This document shows positions 32,043 through 41,607 of a stretch of 46,218 nucleotides of DNA, piece after piece. Source of the stretch: Phaeoceros laevis (lineage: Eukaryota > Anthocerotophyta > Anthocerotopsida > Notothyladales); NCBI GenBank assembly GCA_049999765.1, contig JBNGIQ010009133.1, positions 42,869 through 89,086 of the forward strand. Direction: 5' to 3'. The position numbers and the translations under genes were made by a program. Every line of letters begins with the position of its first letter. The stretch's first letter is position 1. The notes beneath the pieces are model-generated. The model saw only the letters and a program-made list of their open reading frames with translations. It searched no databases and was not told the DNA's origin.

Positions 32043-32987
32043 TCATTTCCTCTTGCTCTTGCTTGCGTCGCCGCTGGCCTTTGCCTGCAGTCCAAGACAC
32101 AAGTCAGGTTCAAAGATCATTTTGACTGCCAACACGGTTCCAATGCTCGGAGAATTCATTACCTTCTTGACTCCCCGAACCTTCTTTGCACGATTCTTCC
32201 TCTCCTTGATCTGCTTCCGAGACTTCTCAACCTTGGTTGCCAGACCGTTCTGCCACAAGTGACACAGACAGTAATGCTTACAGTAGGCACTATGCTCTGT
32301 AAGCAACAAATGGAGTCGTTCTTGTAAGCAATTTTCCGCTCCAACTCCTTACCCTGATCAGGCGATACTTAGGTTCGTACTTCTTTGCCGAGTCGAGACT
32401 GTCGTAGATCAAACCGAAGCCAGTGGATTTGCCACCTCCAAATTGTGTCCGAAAACCGAACACAAAAATTGTTTGAAGATCCCGCACGTCATATGCTTTA
32501 GCCAGCTTTTCTTTCAGCTCAACCTGCTCACACAGACGGTAAGATCGTAAATACATCCACAGGAGCTGCGCCGGAAGACTGAAGATACGAACATTGCTAC
32601 ACACTACTCTGAAGATAGCGAAAATTCCTTTGCTCCCAAATCTGGGAACAATTATATACCTTCGCTACATTTGGGCGGCCCGGATGGAGAACATCAATGA
32701 CCTAAAAAACCCGAGCATCCAAGGTCAGTGGCAAGCACGAAAGCCAGGTAGTTCTGAGCTGCACAGTCGCTGGAATTCAACGCCTATCTGCTCCAGACCT
32801 ACGGGACGAACAAAGCGAGACTGCGAACCGACCAGGGATGGAGAAACACAACAGGGACTAATCAACTGTGTTAATTTAAGCCATCAAAAGCCTTACAGAC
32901 GGAGACACTCACAAATTGCTTCCGTGCGAGCAAGCGGTTGGTCATGAACTTGCGCGTGCGCACGGTGCAGGCTTTGGCGTCCGCCAT
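32043..32987 (-). CDS. RPS24: 40S ribosomal protein S24 (eS24)
   Basis: Five exons, 32987-32913, 32701-32660, 32523-32353, 32249-32163 and 32084-32043, join in phase 0 to give 138 residues. The sequence is typical eS24: [64 protein letters not shown] and [17 protein letters not shown], with a basic tail ending KSKRK. It is a small-subunit protein needed for 40S assembly. The gene is divergent from the COMM-domain gene, with telo-box motifs between them. All introns are GT-AG and short (79-212 nt). Confidence 0.95.
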
Positions 32988-33123
32988 GGTCGCTGCTGCG
33001 GCTGATGAGATCGTCGGGCCCTGAAGTGCAGCGGTCGGAGGTCGCCAGGGAGCTCGAGCTTAAAAGAAATCCACGAGTGAACCCTAACCACTTTATATAG
33101 GCCCGGCACGTAGGGTTTGGTAG
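32988..33123. promoter_or_regulatory. Bidirectional promoter with inverted telo-boxes
   Basis: Only 136 bp lie between the RPS24 ATG (-) and the COMM-domain ATG (+). The interval contains AACCCTAA at 33080-33087 and TAGGGTTT at 33111-33118, two telo-box motifs in opposite orientation, around a TATA-like TTTATATAG (33092-33100) and GGCCC. Telo-boxes are characteristic of plant ribosomal-protein promoters. Bidirectional use is inferred. Confidence 0.6.
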
Positions 33124-33375
33124 ATGAACTCACCGAGAGACCTTCAACCAACAAACATGACAGGTCTACCTTTATTGGAGAATTTCGAGTGGCGTCTAGC
33201 TGTCACGGCAGCCAACGACGAGGTGCAGTCGGTTGGGAGGTGCTTCGTGCAACTGAAGCTTATTCTGGATGAGACGCCTGTTTTCGTTGAAATGACTGTG
33301 ACGGAGTTTTATGAATTCTTGTCGGAGCTGGAGAAGCTGAAATCCAAGCTACACGATGTTGAGCTCAGTCGCTGA
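33124..33375 (+). CDS. Short COMM-domain protein
   Basis: An 83-residue frame from an ATG at 33124. After a 16-residue leader it consists of a COMM domain: LLENFEWRLAVTAANDE, VGRCFVQLKLILDETP, VFVEMTVTEFYEFLSELEKL. The Trp after a short acidic or aromatic lead and the final helix are the usual landmarks. It most resembles the COMMD7 or COMMD6 domain. COMMD proteins form hetero-oligomers (Commander complex) acting in endosomal recycling. There is no N-terminal helical domain, as in the short animal COMMD6. No intron is evident. An upstream exon cannot be fully excluded but the promoter is very close. Confidence 0.75.
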   Translation: MNSPRDLQPTNMTGLPLLENFEWRLAVTAANDEVQSVGRCFVQLKLILDETPVFVEMTVTEFYEFLSELEKLKSKLHDVELSR

Positions 33376-33609
33376 TGTTGATTGAACAAGAAATTTGACT
33401 GAACAGGAATACGTTTTATAGCATATTTGAAGCTCGAAGCTTGAACAGCAAGCCGAGTTCGTATCGCCAGGAAGATACATGGCTAGTGAGCAGTTGCTTG
33501 ACCTGGATTCAGGTTGTGAGTGTGCTAGTTTCGACCGTGAAAATAGTTCGAGGACGTCGTTACGTCGTTGATGATGAAGGTGAAGTAAAGGCATTGCATC
33601 TTTTTCAAG

Positions 33610-35680
33610 ATGGGCGTACTACAAGCAGCTTCTGTTACTAGCAGGCAATCTGTCCGAGGGTTGTGTCGTCGAAAGAATTGCAATATGTCATGGTTTTGGA
33701 ACTATCCGACTAGTTCACTGTGGTGGCATTCTCGACTAGTGTGGGCGAAAAACGTGAATGAGAGTCTGGGTTCAGGTCGCGAAGAGGACGAACGCCCTCA
33801 TGTAGCCGTTGGTATGTCAGGCGGAGTGGATTCGTCTGTCGCTGCCTTGTTACTCCAGCGTCAGGTATCTGCCCTGCGTCAGAGTTGAGGTTCCTGTATG
33901 TCTCTAGAGGGCTGCACTTAGATTGCTGGTCTAGCAAGTGAAGGCAGAGATTTATATGTTTTTCTCTGTGGATATTAGTCCAGGGATACAAGGTCACAGG
34001 ACTGTATATGCGCAATTGGGATCCTCAAGATGAGCAGGGGACCGAGGTGTGCTCAGCTGAGCAGGACTACAAGGATGCTAAATCTGTTTGTCATCAGTTA
34101 GGTAAGTTCCCTTGGTTGAAGTCTTCCTCGACATGGATATAGTCCTCGTAGCACAGAAGGTATTGCAGTAATTAGGACGTTGTGCACACTATTAGGCATT
34201 ACTCTGGTTCACGTTGACTATCATCGGCAATACTGGTCTCATGTCTTTGAGCCTCTTACGAACGACTATGCTCTGGGTCTGACCCCAAATCCCGACCTTC
34301 ATTGCAACAAGCACATCAAGGTGAACCGTCTACTTCTTTTGTATTTCCGTTTGTGAGTCTCTATACTGAAAACTCCGAAGGAGTAATCTAGCTTATGTGC
34401 CCCTTGTTCTGCAGTTTGATACGCTGCTGAAGCATTCCTTGCGTATCGGAGCCAAGAAGCTGGCTACTGGACATTATGCCCGTGTTGAGATGAGCAGGGA
34501 GGGTCGAATGCAGCTTCTACGTGCTGTTGACTCTGACAAGGACCAGTCATATTTTCTGGCTTCAGTTGTAAGTGTTCGATCATGTAGTATCGATGATTGA
34601 CTTGAACGTTAAGTTCTTTTAAATGTTGAATAGTTGGAACTGTGATACAGAAATGTACTTTCTGGTAGCAGCTTCCTGAATGTGGACTTGGTGCAAACCT
34701 GAGCAGAATGGAGAGGCACTGCGGCATGTTATGTTTCCCTTAGGAACATACACGAAATTAGAAGTGCGCAAGATTGCTGGTTCTGCAGGATTGCCTGTAG
34801 CATGCAAGCGTAGTAGTGCAGGGATATGTTTTGTAGGGCGACGGCATTTTCCTGACTTCATATCAGAATACATTGAGATGACTCCTGGCCATTTCATCTC
34901 AGTTTCAGATGGGAGTGTTGTAGGCACACATGCTGGTGCTGCTGTTTATACCAACGGGCAAAGAGCAAGAATCTCTGGAGCTGCAGAAGCATGGTTTGTG
35001 GTTGGCAAGGAGATGCAGAGTAATAGGGTGTTTGTGGCTCAGGGCCAAAATCATGCCGCTCTTTTTTGCAGGACTGCTGTTGCAGGTATGTCCTATCTAG
35101 TTGCTATGATCATGGCTTAACCTTTTGCCACATAGTGGAACCATGCTAACCTGTTACTGTGACAATCAGATTCACTATTTTGGGTCTCAGGACAACCTCC
35201 AGAGCTTTTGGCTGCAGGGAAGTCAATGAAATGTGTGTACAAAGCCAGATACAATCAAGATGTCGAACAATGCACCGTCATCCTGTGCACTGCTCTGTCA
35301 CTTGAGTTGACAGACGAGAAGCTAGCTGTAGCAAAGTTTCAAGATTTTCAGCCAAGCGCATTCTGTGTTCTGCATAAGACATCAGGAAGACCCTGTGGTG
35401 ATATTTTACAGGTATGCAGTTTGTTTAGATGGAAGGCAAGATATCAACATGCTTTGCCTCTGTTTTGGGAAGACACAACCTTTGTTGACCGCAATCTTCC
35501 CTGCAGATCCGTTTTGACAAGCCAGCTAAGGCTATCACTCCGGGTCAAGCACTCGTCTTATATGACGGTGATATCTGCTTAGGAGGAGGATTCGTGGCCT
35601 ATCCAGGTCGATCTGTCTACGAGGAGATGCAATCCAGCAGCACCCAGCATGGCGAAGAGGCAGTTTACGTTCGGTTGTAG
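33610..35680 (+). CDS. tRNA-specific 2-thiouridylase, MnmA/TRMU type, organellar
   Basis: Seven exons: 33610-33864, 33984-34101, 34196-34320, 34415-34567, 34707-35085, 35191-35411 and 35507-35680. They join in frame to 474 residues. A basic, Ser-rich N-terminus ([20 protein letters not shown]) suggests organelle import. The PP-loop is [26 protein letters not shown] carries the first catalytic Cys, and [11 protein letters not shown] the second, persulfide-forming Cys. [21 protein letters not shown] and [12 protein letters not shown] are family hallmarks. The enzyme makes 2-thiouridine at wobble position 34 of Lys, Glu and Gln tRNAs using ATP and sulfur relayed from cysteine desulfurase. All seven exons have consensus borders, so this is a nuclear gene and not an organelle or bacterial insertion. 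Confidence 0.94.
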
Positions 35681-36399
35681 ATATTTGCGCGTGTATTGTA
35701 CAGCAAAAAGAGTATGTCCTTCAGGTTCCCATCGTAGTGCTGGTTGTGTTCTTTCGGCCCCTTCCCACATTAGCTCGCTTCTGCGTGGACGTCTTGATGG
35801 GGTGCCGATTTCAATTCTGCTTGACAGTCTAATGAAGCGAAGTGGTTCTCTAGTCCTGAGCGTCCTATACGACATTTTATACTGGTCCTGCTTCAACTCC
35901 ACCTCCTCCGGCGTGCAATTCGGTTGTCGTACACTCCAGCTGCTGGCTTGCTTGAACAATGGCACACTGACTTGTGCATCTGGTCCGACGCTTCAAACTG
36001 TTGCCGGCGAGTCCATTCGACCTTCAAGGTTTTCATCCTTAAAGTGCTCCTGCCGCATTCTAATTGAGACTCGGAAGTTCCCGTGACGAGCTTGTCGCCC
36101 AAGTAATGCAGGCACGGGTTCTCGCTTCGAAATCCTGAGGAATGTATTATTATTTTCACGCTCTGAGATCGCAAACGGAGACGAGAACTTCTCATGTTGT
36201 GATGTTTCCACCACTGTGTGGCCACGGCCCCCAGTCCGTAACAGAAGTACTCCGTTCTTCGCAGAAACTGTTCACCATGTCCGAAGGGGAAGCACCAGAT
36301 TCTACGATCTGGAACAGTACAGGCGCAGGGTACAGACCTGAAGTTCTCAGACAGTGCTAAAAAGTGGTGCAACGGGGACTCAAGTGGAAATTCGAGCAA
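35681..36399. other. 3' flank of MnmA/TRMU gene
   Basis: No recognisable gene. Both strands have open frames over 140 codons long, but neither resembles a known protein nor carries good splice sites. Part is likely MnmA/TRMU 3' UTR; part may be 3' flank of the decayed TRM61 copy. Confidence 0.4.
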
Positions 36400-37625
36400 G
36401 GGTTCGTGTAGATAGACTATCCTGTGTGACCCTTGGTTTCTGAAGACGGTCTCGCCAAGACAGATAGTACGCGATCCTTGTCTGACACCATGGTAGCCGA
36501 CCGAGATACTATTTCCCGCGCTATTTCCACAGCCCTCTTGTCAACATGGCTGTCACCGGCTACGCAAATTCGTTCTTGACGTGGGGAAGTTGAGCTCTCA
36601 CCTGTCGTGACTGTCCCCGAGGCCACCTTTTGCACTACGTAATTTCCAAGCAATACTTCAAAAGTCCTCATGTCTGCTCAGAGCGCCACAGTTCCCGGTA
36701 ACTACACCAACTCTAAGTGATGTCATTTCACAAAAAAAACTCTCGATTGTCGCAAACCTGTTGTAGCAACCACCATATATACCCATAGTAGCTGACGAGA
36801 CTTCTTTCCATGTAGTACACCCATTTCTGTGAACCTGTTGCCGAAGAGAGGTGAGGCAGTCCGCTGAACTTGTTCGATGCACGGAGAGAACGAGCACAGC
36901 TCCACCCCATCTCAAACTACTCGAGACGGATGGAACTGCTACCCAGGGTTGGGAAGATCCAGAAATGCAGCATCACATTAGGCTGGAACTATTCTGGAAA
37001 GCCTTCACCTTGTATATCACGTTTGTAGGCTGTCACCAACGTTGTCAGTCAAATTTTTTCTCGAAGTCCTCTCTACTGTGCACAGCAAGCAGTCCAGCAG
37101 TGAAGGAACCCAAAGCCCCGCAATGTGCTCTGAATAGATTATGGAGTGAAAGCTGTAGCAATTTCTCATAACCTCTGATGCTGCTCAAACCCTAGAATCT
37201 CACTGGAATGGCATCAGATAGACAGTACGGACGCATATCAACTGCTCGTTGCCCATGGAACTTGGATGTGTGACATGGCTCGCCACACCCCTGGCCAGGG
37301 ATGTAGTCAAGGACCCGCTCCCTGTTCCAGATTTCAGGACTACACAACCTGGTCTGATTTTCATGTAGGAAATGGTATAGCTGATGTCCGCATCACACAG
37401 AATTTGTGTCCTGTGAGGTGAACACAGGGTCCAAAGCTCCGTACTTGGCGCCAGCCGGTGCACGTATGACTGCTCGTTAGTACCCACTTGCATCCGAATG
37501 GCTTGCCTATCCAGTCGCTGTGTTTGAACAGCCCGTATCGATTTTGCAGCTGTTCTCCCTGGTTTACAGTCATCGCCTTCATACCGTCGTGTCTTTCGTA
37601 GACTGTAACTACACTGCATCCTCAA
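36400..37625 (-). pseudogene. Decayed TRM61 (tRNA m1A58 methyltransferase catalytic subunit)
   Basis: Minus-strand blocks follow TRM61 in order: VTVYERHDGMKA, NRYGLFKHSDWIGKPFG, LAPSTELWTLCSPHRTQIL, the AdoMet loop VLKSGTGSGSLTTSLAR, FHGQRA, EDFE, RDIQGEGFPE, FLDLPNP, ELCSFSPCIEQVQR, MRTFEVLL and ETKGHTG. The blocks lie in different frames. Single-base shifts occur near 37485, 37268 and between FLDLPNP and ELCSF (about 36910-36945). Stops fall at 37622-37624, 36989-36991, 36939-36941 and 36912-36914. At least two GT-AG borders survive (for example before MRTFEVLL). The number of lesions, beside intact neighbours, points to a pseudogene and not to sequencing error. An intact copy would be expected elsewhere. 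Confidence 0.82.
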
Positions 37626-37766
37626 TGAGCCTCTCCGTGGGAACTTGCTGGCATCGCGTAGACGACCCCTGGTTCAACAATTTCAATGTAGCCAAAACTG
37701 TTCTCAAAATAGATGCCGCTGACGGCTGTGACGGTTCCGTTGGTGTGGCCTTCGAGTAGCTCCCTA

Positions 37767-40166
37767 ATGGGCCAACAGGAGCTCTTCGGTGTGCCCTGGC
37801 CAGACGTGAACGAAGGGGTCCTCTACACGGACGTGGTGAAATATTCGCCATCGGCAGCAGGTGTCTTTCCGACATGATCAAAATTAGCGAGCACATTTCT
37901 GAGCTGGATGCTCACTGCCTAGCAACCTCACATCTCAGTTCTAGATGTTCTTTTGCAGAGGAAACCTTGCTGGACTATTATGCATCAAGATACAAGGACT
38001 CTGCGTCTACGGAGGGGTAGGTTTCTGCTCAAACAAAACAGATGAAAATATTTTGAAATTGGGATGTCCTGTGACTGATGTGGTACATAGGGCAGTTGGT
38101 TGCAGAGGATCCGGAGTGGGCAAGTAAGGAGCTGTTTATACTTGTATGCTTCAACTTTCGGCGCTGGACGATGGAGCCTTCATACTAACGTGCATCATTA
38201 ATGTCACCACCAGATCAAGGTGAACGGACAGGTCACCACGTCACCAGCCAAAAGACTCAGGTGCTATGACCTTCTTCCCAAGCTTTTCGATTTTTTGCAC
38301 CGAAAGTAGTGAATTCTGTCCAAGCTTGGAGCAATTGTAAAATATTTCAAAGTCATCTTGCAGTACAAATGCAACTATTTTGTATCATCGGCTTCCTTGG
38401 AGTGAACCTTCAGCTCCCTACGAGATACCCATTCTTTATGAAGATCCACATCTGGTGAGTTTGGATTGATTGGAACATTATGCTAATCTGATCAGCTGTG
38501 AGCCTGAGTTTCGCAAATATCGGGTGTCATGCAGATCGCTGTCAACAAACCATCGGGTTTGCAGGTTCTTCCCGGAGGCCTCTTTCAACAGAGGACCGTT
38601 CTGCAGCAACTGAAGTGGCGATTTGCTGCACTGCAGAATCTGGTCCAAGGTTCGTCAGCAACAGAAGTCCTTCAACCCAGCCCTGTACACCGACTTGGCA
38701 GAGGCACTTCAGGTGTCCTACGTCATCTCACACGCTTTCCACTAACGTTGTGCTCACTTGCATCTGCTGATTTAGCTACAAATGATACGAAACAATGAGG
38801 TTGGTTGTTGAACATTGGCTCAGGTGTTTTGCTATGTGCAAAGACAGCAGTGGCAAAGTCAAGGCTGGCTGCTGACTTTGCTGGGTGCACAAATCTTTGT
38901 ACTGAGCAAATGTAAGTTATAGCTGCTTTTGACGAACTGGAATACGTGATTATGCTCTGGCAAGAATGCATAGGTGCTGAGGCGTGTCTTTTTAGGCATA
39001 TTTGGTGAAGGCAACGTTAACTCTCCAAGAAAACTAAAGCTGATGTGGTGCAGAAGCAATGTCAACACAAAAACCGGGCGCATACTGTCCAAAACATACA
39101 GAGCCCTAGTTAAGGGCATCATGGAGCACGATACGGTAAGTAACAACTCGACCAGTTCAAGATCAGAGCATACAAGGAGGAGTCTAACACTTGTGAGGAA
39201 TGTGTGCAGAGAGTCATTGACCAACCAATTGGCAGGATAAAGTACCCAGGAGTCTCGGGTGGCCTGTACATGGCTTGTCCAACCGGTAGTCCTGGACATA
39301 TTGAACTTTGCTTCCCGCTTCTTGCACTAGCTGCCTTTCTTACTTGGCTGTTACTTCCATTTTAGGAAAACCATCTCAAAGCAAGGTTGCAGTGCTTTTG
39401 CGCAATGAAGCTGATAACACCACTCTGGTCGAGGTATGCCGTGTCTCCCATGGTGTGCTTGTTTAAGCAGGGTTAGGTCCGTGGTCACAAGCAGTATGAC
39501 AATTGTTGCAGGTGGAGATATTTTCTGGGCGGCCACATCAAATCAGAATTCATATGGCATCAATAGGCCATCCCCTCGTAGGTCTGAAAATGTGTGTATT
39601 TCATGCTGACGTGCATCCTATCAACGCTGTTGCTTTTGGGAGTGACAGAGCTTAGTGATGGATGCTGATCCAGGTGATCCTTTATATGTGGAGGGTGGCA
39701 GACCATCCTCAGAATTCGGCTCAGCTCCTGGCAGTGTGGAGAATGGCAGAGGGCTAGCAGGAGATGGGTGTGTGATGCATTTTCGTTCTGTCTCTTGACT
39801 TTGCAAAGTTTGGGTCGATTTTGCTTAATATTGTCCAGCAAATGTTTCCTACCGGAAATTTACGTACGTGTCCTTTTCAGAGGATATGAGAAGCCAGCGT
39901 CACCTGTTCCTGGTGATTGTGGCTACAGTCTGCATGCTCTTAGAATGTCTTTCTTGCACCCTGTGGACAAACAGGCAAGCGTTTCACAAGTTGCCATATT
40001 AAAGCTAAGCAGATAATTACAGACGATCTCATTTTTTACCTACTGGATTGGCTCCTGTTTGCAGGAATTGAGTATATATGCGCCTCCACCCCCCAAGCTT
40101 CATACTCCATGCTGTCAGGAACAGATTGCCACCTATCTTCAAGAGAAAGTAGCTTCTGTACATTAG
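37767..40166 (+). CDS. RluA-family RNA pseudouridine synthase (plant PUS5-like)
   Basis: Fourteen exons: 37767-37860, 37959-38016, 38096-38123, 38214-38260, 38364-38454, 38535-38712, 38824-38911, 39054-39135, 39210-39285, 39366-39433, 39512-39581, 39674-39767, 39881-39974 and 40065-40166. They join in frame to 389 residues. The N-terminal part has an S4-like segment (WLQRIRSGQIKVNGQVTTSP), then LYHRLPWSEP, VNKPSGLQVLPGGL, VHRLGRGTSGVLLCAKT, YRALVKGI, SGRPHQIRIHMASIGHPLVG and GDPLYVEGG. The order and length match plant RNA pseudouridine synthase 5. At the position where RluA enzymes have the catalytic Asp (HRLD) this protein has Gly (HRLG). Exon 3 is only 28 nt. The intron after exon 13 has a GC donor. 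Start at the ATG at 37767. Confidence 0.92.
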
Positions 40167-40337
40167 CACCGGGATAATCTGGTAGATATTAACTAGCTCA
40201 TCATAAGCAAGAAAGAAATAGTAAATACCAATCCCGAGGTTCCCGTGAATCCCGTCCTTCCGTGTTACTTACGGTGCACAATAGTGATCCTCGCAAAACC
40301 CAGGGCTCGTTCCACAGACGGAAGCATGCTTGAGTGA

Positions 40338-40987
40338 ATGGAGCCGGCGCAGGATGAGAAGGGGAAAGCGGCAAGAGTCCAGGCGGAGGTGGAGCGCATG
40401 AAGCAGTTGCCCGCCGCCAGCGCCTACGCCGCGCATCGCCTCCGAGTGCTGAACAAAATGCTGCACATACTGTCTATAAATCCCAAGGTCACAGCCGCTA
40501 TTTCCCCTCCACCTTCACCAACCGGCAGCCCTCCGGTGACTCCACTCTCTAAAAGTGTTCTACCCTGCCTGTCTTCCTTTGTGATTTGGCATACCTCCCT
40601 TGTACTTGGCCAATACTTTTCTGTGATCACGTAAGGTGTTTTTGGTTGGTTCCGAATGTGGAGATGTCCACAGTTGTCTTTCAACACACCTCACAAAGCT
40701 TGGAATGTGTTAAGGGTTCTGGAGACAGGGTGCCAGGAAGGTGGAGGATGTGGCGAATTTGCCTCTAAATCCCGCCTTCCGTCAGTTTTCTGACGTTCTC
40801 ATGTTGTAGACCTTGTAGATACTCAGTGGCTTTGGTTGCGCCTGCCTTGTCGATTTCGTGGCACAGGAGGGTCATTTCAGGTGAAACCGCTCCAATTGTC
40901 TGAATTGGCAGTGTATTCCGTCTGCAGGCAAGAACCCAAACCGAGGTCGACGAGCTGGGGCTTCTGTTCTCCGGGATGTCTTTTTAG
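40338..40987 (+). CDS. Small conserved plant protein (69 aa), unknown function
   Basis: Two exons, 40338-40487 and 40928-40987, joined in phase 0. Exon 1 reads MEPAQDEKGKAARVQAEVER, then LPAASAYAAHRLRVLNKMLH. Exon 2 ends with TQTEVDELGLLFSGMSF. I recall small plant proteins of the same plan (HRLxVLNKxLxLLS ... EEELELLFAGLSL at the terminus) but cannot name them or give a function. The donor is AAG/GTCACA and the acceptor TCTGCAG; the intron is 440 nt, the longest among the nearby genes. The protein is highly helical and charged with no signal peptide or membrane segment. Confidence 0.65.
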
Positions 40988-41607
40988 GGGCTGCTCGCTG
41001 GTCATTTGAATTTGTTGCACGAGTAGCAAGAAGCTCCAGAAACTTTCTGGCTGAGAAGTTTGTAGATACTATTTTGAGATCCGGAATTGCTGACTTACGC
41101 ATCTGAAGACCTTCTGACTGTGCAAGATATCACTTGTGTTGATGTTGGAGGTGAACATACTGAACTTATGTCTTGCAACCATGAAGTATTCTGCGTTACA
41201 GTGAGTTGTAGGAATACCTGGCTTGCGCTACTGTTTCCGCATGTAATGCCATCCGTAGTTGTAACGGATTCCATTACATGCCCTTGCCTCTCTTTGTGAA
41301 AATTTTGCAATGGCGCAAGCTGCGCAACATGTTCACTATTCAGAAGGATGTGATAAGTACAGAACCTAGCTGACGGTCAAAATGGTTTCCTCCACCTCAT
41401 GCCCTTGCTTTCAGCTTTCTTAGCGGTCGCCCAGCTACCGGCTAATACAGATGATCCGGGGACAATTTACAATCACACGTCGTCTTCAGCAAATATGCAA
41501 TAAACTGCACGTCATGCACCCGCTGTGGGATAGATTACCCAATGGCATTTGTTGCATGACCACGTCTTTGCATTCGAATCCTTGATCAGATCCTTGTCAG
41601 CCGATTG
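40988..41607. other. Convergent spacer, small gene to pectinesterase
   Basis: No further gene supported. An open stretch continues in another frame past the small gene's stop to about 41106 (ARWSFEFVARVARSSRNFLA), but it matches nothing I know. Both 3' UTRs should lie here. Confidence 0.35.

Noticed and set aside
33610-35680. Bacterial or organelle-derived insertion because MnmA is a bacterial-type gene
   Set aside because: Seven exons with consensus introns and a targeting-like N-terminus show an established nuclear gene for an organelle enzyme.
35649-36399. Long frames on both strands downstream of the MnmA/TRMU gene
   Set aside because: No recognisable motif, poor splice context and atypical composition; most likely 3' UTR and spacer.
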